Positions 34,201 to 45,919 of a stretch of DNA of 64,000 nucleotides are shown in pieces. Position numbers and translations under genes: made by a program. The stretch comes from Aquilaria yunnanensis (Eukaryota > Streptophyta > Magnoliopsida > Malvales > Thymelaeaceae), in assembly GCA_039654915.1 (NCBI GenBank), contig CM077600.1, positions 68,767,992 through 68,831,991 of the forward strand, given 5' to 3'. Positions within the stretch are counted from its first letter, which is position 1. The number at the start of each line of letters is the position of its first letter. Below the pieces are notes generated by a model. It was given only the letters and a program-made list of their open reading frames with translations. It did not search any database and had not been told where the DNA came from.

Positions 34201-35140
34201 ATGCCCTTGGGGTTGTTTAGCTTATGTTCACATAACGGACCACCCTTTGGGAAAGTTGGGTCCAAGAGGGACGAGGTGTGCCTTCCTTGGTTATGCTCAA
34301 CAATCTAGGGGTTATGTGTTTTTGGATATAAGTCACAAAACTGGGAACATCTTTGATGCAAGGAATGCAAACTTTGTGGAGGATGAGTTCCCCAAAGTTG
34401 GTGAGCATGGTGACTTAACCTCATTAAGCCAGATCCTAGATGAGGATCAACCAAGTGTCATAAGGACACCTGGGAGACATGGAGCAGTGGCTCCAGAAAT
34501 CCCTGTTGTTGTGGACAAACAAGAGCAAGACTTCCAAGAGGAAGGTTTTGTTCAAGAGGGAGTTGAGGATACTCAAGGGCAAGATGTTGAGCCTCAAGAG
34601 ATAGAGCATGAGTTGCCTCCATCTCAGCCTACATTGAGAAGATCAATGAGGAAATTTGGACCACCTAAAGAATGGTGGATCTTGGATAGTGAGGCAAATT
34701 TGGTTGCATCTGAGATAGATGAGCCAAGTAACATTCAGGAGGCTCTTGAGGGTGCACAGAGGGAAGAGTGGCTAAATGCAATGAAGGATGAATTGCATTC
34801 AATGCATCTCAATGGGGTTTGGGAGCTAAGTGATCTTCCTCCAGCCCATAAGGCAATTGGGAACAAGTGGGTTCTCAAGATCAAGGTGAACTCTGATGGA
34901 AGTATCGAAAGATACAAGGCGAATTTGGTGGCCAAGGGTTTTACAAAGAAGGAGGGTGTTGATTTCAAAGACACCTTCTCTCCTGTTAATAAATTCACTT
35001 CCATTAGGATATTACTTGCCATCGTGGAAAATCTATACCTAGAGTTACATCAAATGGATGTAAAGACAGTCTTTCTCAATGGTGATTTGAGTGAAGAGAT
35101 ATATATGAGACACCCTGAGGAGTTTGTCCAAAAGGGTTAA
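34201..35140 (+). pseudogene. Copia pol, element 2: linker and start of reverse transcriptase
   Basis: This continues the frame open from 33836 to 35140. The linker is shorter than in element 1 (a gap in the TPGTHAPTLEG part). The fingers of reverse transcriptase are readable (GNKWVLKIKVNSDGSIERYK, VAKGFTKKEGVDFKDTFSP, ELHQMDVKTVFLNGDL). It ends with TAA at the VQKG position, where element 3 has CAA: a C-to-T stop. Confidence 0.85.
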
Positions 35141-36286
35141 GAGGACAAGGTATGTAGACTAAAGAAGTCTATCTATGGTCTTAAGCAAGCTTCAAGATAG
35201 TGGTACTTGAAGTTTCACCATGCAATCACAAGCTATGGCTTTGTGATGATGCATGAAGACCATTGTGTATACTTGTACTCTTCTGGGTCTAGTTTTGCAG
35301 TATTGACTCTATATGTGGATGATATTTTGATTGCAAGTAATGGGCTTGCTTTGTTAAGTACCATCAAGGGATGGTTGCCCTCCACCTTTGACATGAAGGA
35401 CACGGGAGAGGCTGCCTTTATCCTAGGGGTTAAGATCCTGAGGGATAGAAAGGCAAGGCTGTTGGCCCTTTCTCAAGAGTCTTATATTGATAAGATTCTT
35501 GTAAGGTTCAACTTAACAAATGCAAAGCCCATGAGTACACCTCTTGCATGTGGTTGCAAGATTTGAGAGGACTTATGTCCAAAGACTCCAAATGAGAAGG
35601 AAGAGATGGCTCAGGTCCCCTACCTAAGTGCCATTGGTAGCTTGATGTATGCCATGTTATGTACAAGGCCAAACATCAGTCAAGCGGTTGGACTTCTAGC
35701 ACGATATTCTTCCAACCCTAGTTTGGAGCATTGGAAGAGTGTCAAGAGGATCCTAAGGTACCTCAAAGGTACTAAGGATTATTGGCTTTCTTACCAAGGT
35801 AAAGACCTTGGTTTTCATGGCTATTCTGATGCTGATTGGGGAGGAGATAGAGACTCCAGCAAGTCTACATCTGGTTATATTTTCATGCTAAATGGTGGGG
35901 CTACTACTTGGTGTAGTAAGAAGCAAACTTGTACAGCATTGTCCACAATGGAGGTTGAATTTGTTTCATGTGCCTTAGCTGTACAAGAAGCCCCTTGGCT
36001 AGGTTATTTCCTTAAAAATTTGGAGTGCAGGGTTTCTATTGAGAAACCTATTACTATCTACAGTGATAGTATGGCAGCCATGACTTATACTAAGGACCCC
36101 AAATACCATGGAAAAACCAAGCACATTAGCACGAAATATAACTTTGTGAGGGATGCAATTGAAGAGGGTGAAGTTAGGATTGAGTACATTTCCACAGACC
36201 TGATGGTGGCAGATCCTCTCACTAAGCCATTGCCACCACTTGTATTTGCTCGACACGTTAGACCAATGGGTCTTAGAAGAATGTAA
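35141..36286 (+). pseudogene. Copia pol, element 2: reverse transcriptase palm and RNase H
   Basis: KKSIYGLKQAS is followed by the same TAG as in element 1. YVDD is at 35312-35323. A TGA at about 35564 (GGA in the others) interrupts the connection region. RNase H is otherwise readable: DADWGGDRDSSKSTSGY, YSDSMAAMTYTKDP, then the C-terminal TDLMVADPLTKPLPPLVFA and GLRRM. There is no internal 34-base deletion as in element 1. Confidence 0.86.
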
Positions 36287-37537
36287 ATGTTGGATGTACT
36301 TCACCTCTTTGGTGTCACACATGTTATGTATTTCTTTGAAATAATACAGATTATTTTATGAAATACTCAGTTCAATTTTGTGAATCACAACGAACAAATG
36401 AACATGTCAAACATAGGCAGAGGATGACTTTCTCACACATGTCATCCGCCCTTGATCTTTGTGTAAGATTAAGGATGAGACTGGCTAAAGACTTAAATGA
36501 AACTTAAGTGGATGATACATTTAAGTGGGAGTCATGCTCCAACACATGACACTTTAGCTTTTTTGGTTGCCTTGATTATGAGTAATCAAGATTCAATGCT
36601 TTGGTGCATTAAGTTTGTGTGACCATTCATACATCCTAGCCTATGTTAGATGTAAGCTAAGGCTTACATGGAGAAATTTCATGGTTATTGACATGTCCTC
36701 CTTTTATGTGTTAAGAGGAGTACACTTCATGGTGTTTTAAGAGGGAGAAATGACACACTCCTCAATTGGAATGGAGATCACTCCAAGTCGGAGTGACATG
36801 AGTAAAACACCTTAGAAGTGTATTATGGAACTTTAATGGATGTGTTTCCAAGTGTTCCATGACCATGATATACGACCAGAGAAGAATTTAAGCAAGTTGT
36901 CTCTATTCTTGCTTAGTGTGAGATTCTTCAATTCAGACTCTTAGTGACTATGGCTTGCTATTAGGAAGTTCAGATAATTATGATTACTTTGATTGGTTGT
37001 CGATGGTCTTAGAAAAATGAGACTCGAGTATCCTCCTTTTGGGTAATCATGTTAACTCATTGACCTAAGTAGTTGAAGCTAAAAAGGAAAGACATTAAGA
37101 TGATACACGTTCACTAAATTCAATCTTGGGCCCACATATTACTATGAGTAGTATGCTAGATTGAATGACAAGTGATTGAAATGAGTACTCAATGCTTAAT
37201 ACAATCATGGATTTCAAGGAGTTCAAATTCTAAGAAAGAGACTGATTGTGATTAAGAAGTATATCATATGTCTGGGGTCTGAAAGGCATACCTGATGTGT
37301 TCAAGAAAGCTTGATGTGTTGAAAGGAAAGTTTGAAGAAGTTCAAACTATGAGGAGAGGATAATCTTCTATTGAGAATCTAACAACCTCAATGGATGAGA
37401 CTTAGTGTGTATGCCTGAGGTCGCACCCACAACTCTATATATGTAGAAGTGTTTGGATCATTTCGGATATTAGGATTAAGGACTTTGTTTCGAGTGGGAG
37501 CTGGAAGCTTAAAAGCATCTTAGTGTGAGTGGGAGTA
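36287..37537 (+). other. 3' untranslated region of copia element 2
   Basis: About 1.25 kb parallels 29294-30553 with small indels, including a gap near 37305. It contains no credible gene. The hairpin near its start has one mismatch here (AAGTCATCC changed to ATGTCATCC). Confidence 0.7.
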
Positions 37538-39965
37538 TGTTGGAATTCTTTGTGCACCAAGATCCTTTTAAGATAGGATTTGAGCTCATTGAGCTAACTC
37601 TAGCTTGAACAGCTATCTAATGTAGCTAAAAGTAGCTCCCTTTAGCTCAAGTCAGCTCCCTTCAACTATAAGTAGCTCAAAGTAGATGGACTTTTGCTCA
37701 AGTTAGCTCAAGTCAGCTCAAGTCAGGTCACTTTAGCTTCTGGTAGCTGAATGTAGCTGGACTTCAGCTCAAGTCAACTCACTTTAGCTATAAGTAGGTC
37801 AAAGTAGCAGGACTTTAGCTCAAGTTAGCTCAAGTCAGCTCAAGTCAGCTCACTTCAGCTTTTGGTAGCTGAATGTAGCTGGACTTCAGTTCACTTCAGC
37901 TGAGAGTAGCTAACTCCAACTCAAGGTCAGTTTAGGGAACTAGACCTTAGTTCATGGAGCTTCATTGGAGCTCAGAGGAGCTCAATGGTGCATAAGTAGC
38001 ATAGTGAGCTAGCTTTGTGCCAGCTCACCTTGCTTTTAGCTCAAAACAACCAAGAGACACATCTTTTGTGTAAAGGTATGTCTCTTCATCAAAAGAGATG
38101 ACTATTGGCTAAAAGAACATGTCTTTTCATCCAAAGGAAGTGTTCCTTGAGTGAAAAGACATGTATATTTGGCGATGAGGGTGGTTGTGGTGGTTTTGCA
38201 CCAAGAGTGATGCGAACCCCGATGGTATAAAGACCATGAAACGCGCCCAAGATGTGATTCAAGCTCCACAAGACATCAAAGAGACTAGGTTTAAAACCCC
38301 CACCCCTAATCAACCTGTGATTAGAAACGAGAAGTATAGAACTCCAAGAACACAAGCATACTTGTGCACCAAGGTAGTCCGCCAAGAACCAAAGAGAAAA
38401 CCTCTCCAAAGAGCAATATTATTTCGGCAATAATCTGTGTGTGTAAATCCAGAATATGTGCCTTTATATAGGCCTAAACTAGGGTTAAAAGCTAGGCAAA
38501 ATTCGCAGCCTAAATCCCTTAGGAATCCTAGATACAAAGACATAGGAAATCCTAGTCAAATTAGGACTCTAATTCCTAGTTTGAACAAGTTTAATAAATG
38601 CAGCGTATTCCACTTGCCCAAAATGATTTAAAACTATTCCATAGCCTAAATAACTTCCTAAATAATGTAAATAAATAGGAAAATAAAATAAAATACGTTA
38701 CAAAATAAGATTGCCCATAAAAACTCCAAAATAGCCTTCTTGGGTGATTCTGGCTTGTGTCTCCAACTTCAAGCTGAAATTCGAACTTGATGCAGCAATG
38801 ATTTCTCAAAATGCAAAGCATGAAAGTTGTAGATCTCTTTCTTAGCTTCGAAACCACACTTGAATCACACAAAATGGACTTCTAAATCGAACGATATTCC
38901 CAGAATACTGCAACTGCTTCTGAACCAGCGATAACTCGTAAATCGTAACTTTGAAGCTAAATTTGACCTCGTTAACGTGCAAACTGGGTTTGATGGTCTT
39001 CATATTATTTGTAGCTCCAGATGTTAGATTTCCAATGAATCAAGAATCACTCCATTACAATATGTGTAGCTCCAGATATGATTTTTCTACCAGAACATCG
39101 CTAATCTCTCAACATCCGAGCTTGAAGTGCACTAGTGAGCTCCTTAGCCTTCTTCCTTGTCAATGGTCCACTAGAAACTTTCAGTGGGTCCTTGCCTTCC
39201 TTGGTTGTGCTTCTTTGATCGTATCAAAGAGTGATGTCCTATGACTTCAAGGGACATGTATATTTGGCCATAAGGTAGTTATGGGGTGGCTATAGGCCAA
39301 AGGAAGTGTTCCTTGGCTAAAAGACATGTATTTTCGCCATAAGGTAGTCATGGGGGTGGTTATAGGCCAAAGGAAGTGTTCCTTGGCTAAAAGACATGTA
39401 TTTTCACCATCATACATGACCCTTGGCCAAAGGAAGTGTTCTTTGGCTTAAAAGACACCTTTCTTGGTGTAAAGGTGTGCCTTTTGGTCATCTATAAATA
39501 GCCTTTACAGGCCAGCCATTTTAAGCACGAATTTGTACTCCATTTGCTCCATTTTCTTGAGAGAAAATTGTTCTCCTCCTATTTCCTTTAGAGGCCGAAA
39601 TATTAAACACTTCTTGAGAGCATTGTTGGTGGATTTACATAAAGATTGTTCATCTCTATTTCAAGCTTCAAGGCGCTCCTCTAAGATCAAGTTCTCCCTC
39701 AAGTTTTTTTGCTAAAGATAACCAAGAAGAAAGGTGCACATCTTTTCTTGGTTTAGTAGCATGTTAGGTTTCATTTTCGTATATTCTTAGTAGCATGCTA
39801 GGATTTATTTAACGCAACTTGTATATGCTCTTGATATGTTATATAATATGTTATGCATGCCTATATCCATGTTGAATTCAAATGAACAAATATGCATATG
39901 GCATATAAATGAGTAGATAACATAAAAGTATGTTATCATAAGATCATAAGATCCTGAAATCTTCA
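37538..39965 (+). mobile_element. LTR-B, last LTR of the copia array, split by a nested solo LTR-A
   Basis: It starts TGTTGGAATTC and ends GAAATCTTCA. Without the nested LTR-A and its 5-bp duplication it is 1404 bp. The TATA box is at 39493-39500, the AGCT repeat at 37640-37930, and two copies of the 69-base repeat lie at 39269-39410. Satellite follows at 39966. Confidence 0.92.
38208..39226 (-). mobile_element. Solo LTR-A, short form, inside LTR-B
   Basis: This 1019-bp solo LTR on the minus strand has ends TGATGCGAACC and TCGTATCA. It is flanked by the exact 5-bp duplication AAGAG (38203-38207 and 39227-39231). It carries the 93-bp deletion of the short form. Confidence 0.93.
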
Positions 39966-40451
39966 CATTTCAGTTAAAACAAGTTGTGAATGTTTCCATT
40001 TCATTCCAAACAAGTTGTGAATATTTCCATTTCATTCGTAACTACTTGTAAATGTTTTCATTTCATTCCAAACAAGTTGTGATTGTTTCGATTTCATTCC
40101 AAGCAAGTTGTGAATGTTTCCATTTCATTCAAAACTAGTTGTGAATGTTTCCAGTTGATTCAAAATAAGTTGTGACTATGTTGATTTCATTGCAAACAAG
40201 TTTTGAATGTTTCATTTCCATTCCAAACAAGTTGGTAATGTTTCCATTTCATTACAAACTACTTGTGAATGTTTCCATTTCATTCCAAACTGGTTGTGAA
40301 TGTTTTCTTTTCATTCAAAACAAGTTGTGAAAGTTTTGATTTCATTCCAAACAAGTTTTGAATGTTTCATTTTCATTCCAAACAGGTTGGGAATGTTTCC
40401 ATTTCGTTCCAAACTAGTTGTGAATGTTTCCCTTTCATTCAAAACATGCTG
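39966..40451 (+). repeat. 31-bp satellite array, about 16 monomers
   Basis: This short block lies between an LTR-B on the plus strand and an LTR-A on the minus strand, so the two LTR promoters point towards each other across it. Its last ~450 bases follow the same variant order as the satellite at about 15720-16179. Confidence 0.95.
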
Positions 40452-41553
40452 TGATGCGTCCCCCCGATGGTATAAAGACCATGAAATGTGCCCAAGATGT
40501 TTTTGAAGCTCCCTAAGACATCAAAGAGACTGGATTTGAAGACCCCCAACCCTAATCAACCTAGGACTAGAAACGAGAAGTATAAGAACACCAAGAACAC
40601 AAGCACACTTGTGCACCAAGGTAGTCCACAAAGAACCAAAGAGAATTTCTCTCCAAAGTAGCAATTTTATTTCATGTCAAGTCTGTGTTTTACAACTAGA
40701 ATATGTGCCTATTTATAGGCCTCAACTGGGGTAAAAGACTCAGCAAAATTCGCAGCCCAAGTCACCTAGGAAACATAGTTACAAAGGACTCAAGAAAACC
40801 TACTTAAACTAAGATTCCTACACCCTTTTAACACGTGTTTAAGGTGTGCAACGAATTCCATTTATCCTAAGTGACCTGAATCACTTCCATGGCCTAAATA
40901 ACATCCTAAATAATGTAAATAAACAGGGAAATAAAATAAAATACGTTACAACACAAGATTGGCCGTAAAAATCCCAAAATAGTCTTCTCAGGTGGTTCTT
41001 GCTTGTGTCTTCAACTTCAAGTGGAAATTCGAACTTGATGCAGCCATGATTTCTCCAAATGAAAAGCATTAAAGTTGTGGATCTATTTCTTAGCTTTGAA
41101 ATGACACTTGAACCACAAAAAATAGACATCTAAAGCCAAATATGAACCCAAAATACTTAAACTGCTTCCGAACCAGTGATAACTCGCAAATTGCGACTTT
41201 GAAGCTAAATTGGACCTGCTAAATGTGCGAACTGGGTTTCATGGTCTTCATATGATTTGTAGCTCTAGATGTCAGCTTTCCAATGAATCAAGAATCACTC
41301 AATTCTGATCTTTTTAACTCAAGATATAATTTTTCTACCAGAACATCACCAATCTGTCAAAATCCAAGCTTGGCCATCATCTCCATTAGATTCCCTGCAT
41401 GTTCCAGCAGCTCCTTTCGAAATTACAGGCACATTCTCCATGAAAATGCTTGAGACAAAAGCTTGAAGTGCACTAGTGAGCTCCTTAGCCTTTTTCCTTA
41501 TCAGTGGTCCACTAGTTATCTTCAATGGCTCATTGCCATCCCTGATCGTATCA
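40452..41553 (-). mobile_element. Solo LTR-A, long form, inside satellite
   Basis: This 1102-bp solo LTR on the minus strand is flanked by TGCTG (40447-40451) and TGTTG (41554-41558), a target duplication with one change. The TATA box on the minus strand is at 40710-40717. Its site and left flank match those of the LTR-A at 16180. The tail frame is open on the minus strand at about 41346-41552 (SGPLIRKKAKELTSALQAFV to QAWILTDW). Confidence 0.9.
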
Positions 41554-44500
41554 TGTTGTGAATGTTTCCATTTCATTCAAAACAAGTTGTGACTCTTTTG
41601 ATTTCATTCCAAACAGTTTTTGAATGTTTCGTTCTCATTCCAAACAGGTTGGGGGTGTTTCCGTTTCATTCTAAATTAGTTGTGAATGTTTCCATTTCAT
41701 TCCGAACTAGTTGTGAATGTTTCCATTTCATTCCAAACTAGTTGTGAATGTTTTCATTTCACTCCAAACAACTTGTGAATGTTTCCATTTCATTATAAAC
41801 TAGTTGTCAATTTTTCCATTTCACTCCAAACAAGTTGGGAATGCATCTATTTCATTCCAAACAAGTTATGAATTTTTTGTTTCATTAAAAACAATGTAGT
41901 GAATGTTTCCATTTCATTCCAAACAAGTTTTGAATGTTTCCATTTCATTCCAAACAGATTGGGGATGTTTCCATTTCATTCCAAACTAGTTGTGAATGTT
42001 TCAATTTCATTCCAAAGAAGTTGTGAACGTTCCCATTTTATTCCGAACATGTTGTGAATGTTTCCCTTTCATTCCAAACAAGTTGTGGATGTTTCCATTT
42101 CATTCAACACAAGTTGTAAATGGTTTGATTCCATTCCAAACAAGTTTTGAATGTTTCATTTTCATTCCAAACAGGTTGGGAATGTTTCCATTTCATTATA
42201 ATACTAGTTATGAATGTTTCTATTTCATTCCAAACAAGTTGTGAATGTTTTCACTCCATTCCAAACAAGTTCTGGATGTTTCCATTTCTTTCAAAACAAG
42301 TTATGAATGTTTTGATTTCATTCCAAACAAGTTTTGAATGTGTCATTTTCAATCGGAACAGGTTCGGAATGTTTCCATTTCATTCCAAAGTAGTTGTGAA
42401 TGTTTCCATCTCATTCCAAACAAGTTCTGAATGTTTCCATTTCATTCCGAATAAGTTGTGAATGTTTCCACTTCTTTCTAAACAAGTTTTGAATGTTTCA
42501 TTTTCATTCCAAATAGGTTGGGAATGTTTCCATTAAATTCCAAAGAAGTTGTGAATGTCTCCATTTCATTCAAAACAAGTTGTGAATGTTTCCATTTCAT
42601 TCCAAACAAGTTTTGAATCATTCATTTTCATTCCAAACATGTTGGGAATGTTTCCATTTCATTCCAAACTAGTTGGGAATGTTTCCTTTTCATCCAAAAC
42701 AAGTCATGAAAGTTTTGATTTCTTTCCAAACAAGTTTTGGATGTTTCATTTTCATTCCAACCCGGTTGGGAATGTTTATATTTGATTGCAAACTATTTGT
42801 GAATGTTTCCATTTCTTTCCAAGATAGTTGTGAATGTTTCCATTTCATTCCAACTAGTTGTGGACGTTTCCATTTCGTTCCAAACAAGTTGTGAATGTTT
42901 GCATTTCATTCCAAACAAGTTTTGAATGTTTCATTTTCATTCCAAACAGTTGGGGATGTTTCCATTTCATTCCAAACTAGTTGTGCATGTTTCCATTTCA
43001 TTAAAAACAAGTTTTGAAGGTTTCATTTCCATTCCAAAGACGTTGGGAATGTTTCCAATTCAATCCAAACAAGTTGTGAATGTTGCCATTTCATTCCAAA
43101 CTAGTTGTAAGTGTTTCCATTTCATTCTAAACTAGTTGTGAATGTTTCCATTTCATACCAAACAAGTTGCGAATGTTTCCATTTCATTCAAAACCAGTTG
43201 TGAATGTTTCCATTTGATTCAAAACATGTTTTGAATGTTTCATTTTCATTCCAAATAGGTTGGGAATGTTTCAATTTCATTCCAAACTAGCTGTGAATGT
43301 TTCCATTTCATTCAAAACTAGTTGTGAATGTTTCCATTTCGTTCCAAACAAGTTGTGAATGTTTCCATTTCATTCCAAACATATTGTGAATGTTTCCATT
43401 TCATTCAAGACAAGTTGTGACTATTTCCATTTCATTCAAAACAATTCGTGAATGTCTCCATTTCATTAAAAACAAGCTGTGAGGGTTTCGATTTCATTCC
43501 AACGACGTTTTAAACGTTTGATTTTCATTCCAAGTAGGTTGGGAATGTTTACATTTCATTCCAAACAAGTTGTGAATGTTTCCATTTCATTCCAAATAGG
43601 CTGTGAATGTCTCCATTTCATTCAAGACAAGTTGTGAATGTTTTGATTTCATTCCAAACAAGTTTTAAACGTTTGATTTTCATTCCAAACGGGTTGGTAA
43701 TGTTTCCATTTCATTCCAAACAAGTTGTGAATGTTTCCATTTCATTCCAAACAAGTTGTGAATGTCTCCATTTCATTCAAAACAAGTTGTGAATGCTTTG
43801 ATTTCATTCCACACATGTTTTGAATCTTTCGTTTTGATTCCAAATAGGTTGGGAATGTTTCCATTTCATTCCATGCTAGTTGTGAATGTTTCCTTTTCAT
43901 TCAAAACAAGTCATGAAAGTTTTGATTTTATTCCAAACAAGTTTTGGATGTTTCACTTTCATTCCAAACAGGTTGGGAATGTTTATATTTGATTCCAAAC
44001 TAGCTGTGAATGTTTCCATTTCTTTCCAAACTAGTTGTGAATGTTTCCATTTCATTCCAAACTAGTTGTAAATGTCTCCATTTCATTCCAAACGTGTTTT
44101 GAATGTTTCATTTTCATCCAACCAGGTTAGGAATGTTTCCATTTCATTCCAAACTAGTTGTACATGTTTCCATTTCATTCAAAACATGTTGTGAATGTTT
44201 TTATTTCATTCCAAACAGGTTTTGATTGTTTCGTTCTCATTCCAAACAGGTTGGGAATGTTTCCATTTCAATGTAAACCAGCTGTGAATGTTCCCATTTC
44301 ATTCCAAACTAGTTGTGAATGTTTCCATTTCATTCAAAATAAGTTGTGAATGTTTTCATTTCATTCCAAACTAGTTGTGAATGTTTCAATTTCACACCAA
44401 ACAAGTTGTGAATGTTCCCGTTTCATTCCAAACAAGTTGTGAGTTTTTCGTTTCATTCCAAACATGTTATGAATGTCTCCATTTCATTCCAAACAAGTTG

Positions 44501-45254
44501 TGAAAGTTTCCTTTTCATTTGAAACAAGTTTTGAATGTTTCCTTTTCATTCCAAATAGATTGGGGATGCTTCAATTTCATTCCAAACAGGTTGGAGATGT
44601 TTCAATTTCATTCCAAAGAAGTTGTGAATGTTCCCATTTCATTCTGAATAAGTTGTGAATGTTTCCACTTCATTCCAAACAAGTTGTGGATGTTTCCATT
44701 TCATTCAACACAAGTTGTGAATGTTCCCATTTCATTCTAAACAAGTTTTGAATGTTTGCATTTCATTATAAAACAAGTTGTGAATGTTTCCATTTCATTC
44801 CAAACAAGTTATGAATGTTTCCACTCCATTCCAAACACGTTCTGGATGTTTCCATTTCATACAAAACAAGTTGTGAATGTCTCCACTTCATTCAAAACAA
44901 GTTGTGAATGTTTTGATTTCATTCCAAACAACTTTTAAATGTTTTATTTTCAATCGAAATAGGTTCAGAATGTTTCCATTTCATTCCAAAGTAGTTGTGA
45001 ATGTTTCCATTTCATTCCAAATAAGTTGTGAATGTTTCAATTTCATTCCAAACAAGTTGTGAATGTTTCCATTTCATTCCAAACAAGTTGTGAATGCTTC
45101 CATTTCACTCCAAACTAGTTGTGGATATTTCTTTTTTATTCAAAACAAGTCATGAAAGTTTTTATTTTATTCCAAACAACTTCTGGATGTTTCATTTTCA
45201 TTCCAAACAGGTTGGGAATGTTTATATTTGATTCCAAACTAGTTGTGAATATTT
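41554..45254 (+). repeat. 31-bp satellite array, about 119 monomers
   Basis: This is the second longest block and has many more variants than the others: TTTATATTTGATTCCAAAC units at about 42770, 43980 and 45222, spaced about 1.2 kb apart, and several monomers one base short or long. The GTGTCATTTTC variant is at 42331. Confidence 0.95.
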
Positions 45255-45919
45255 TGATGGAATTCTTGGCACACCAAGATCCTTTTAAGGTAGGATTTGA
45301 GCTCATTGAGCTAACTCTAGCTTAAACAGCTATCTAAGGCAGCTAGAAGTAGCTTCCTTTAGCTCAAGTCAGCTCACTTCAGCTATAAGTAGCTGGAAGC
45401 AGCTGGACTTCAGCTTATGTTAGCTCAAGTCAGCTCAAGTCAGCTCACTTCAGCTATAAGTAGCTCAAAGCTGCTGGACTTTAGCTCAAGTTAGCTCAAG
45501 TCAGCTCAAGTCAGCTCAAGTCGGCTCACTTCAGCTTCTGGTTGTTGAATGTAGCTAGACTTCAGTTCACTTCAGCTGAGAGCAGCTAACTCCAGCTCAA
45601 GCTCAGCTCAAGGAGCTGGACCTCAGTTCATGGAGCTTGGTTTGAGCTTAGAGGAGCTCAATAGTGCATAAGTAGTATGGTGAGCTAGCTTTGTGCCAGC
45701 TAGCTTTGTGCCAGCTCACCTTACTTTTAGCTCAAAACCACCAAGAGACATATCTTTTGTGTAAAAGTATGTCTCTTCATCAGAAGAAATGACTCTTGGC
45801 TAAAGGAACATGTCCTTTCATCCAAGAGAAGTGTTCATTGAGTGAATGGACATGTATATTCGGCCAAAGAGGTTGTTATAGCACCAAGATTGATGTCCCT
45901 TGCCCTATGGACATGTATA

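Larger units (their letters stand above)
23590..39965 (+). mobile_element. Tandem Ty1/copia array: LTR-internal-LTR-internal-LTR
   Basis: Three LTR-B copies (23590-25006, 30554-32013, 37538-39965) alternate with two internal regions (25007-30553 and 32014-37537) in the same orientation. The middle LTR is shared. Flanking bases on the two sides (TTGT and CATT) do not form a target duplication, so it is not a simple single insertion. Both internal regions share derived defects not found in the third element at 45255. Confidence 0.9.

Noticed and set aside
20117..39715. Conserved small open frame after the LTR-B TATA box (SICSIFLRENCSPPISFRGRN) at 20117, 31572 and 39533
   Set aside because: It recurs only because the LTRs are copies of each other. 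It differs in frame and length between copies and is simply the transcribed part of LTR-B.
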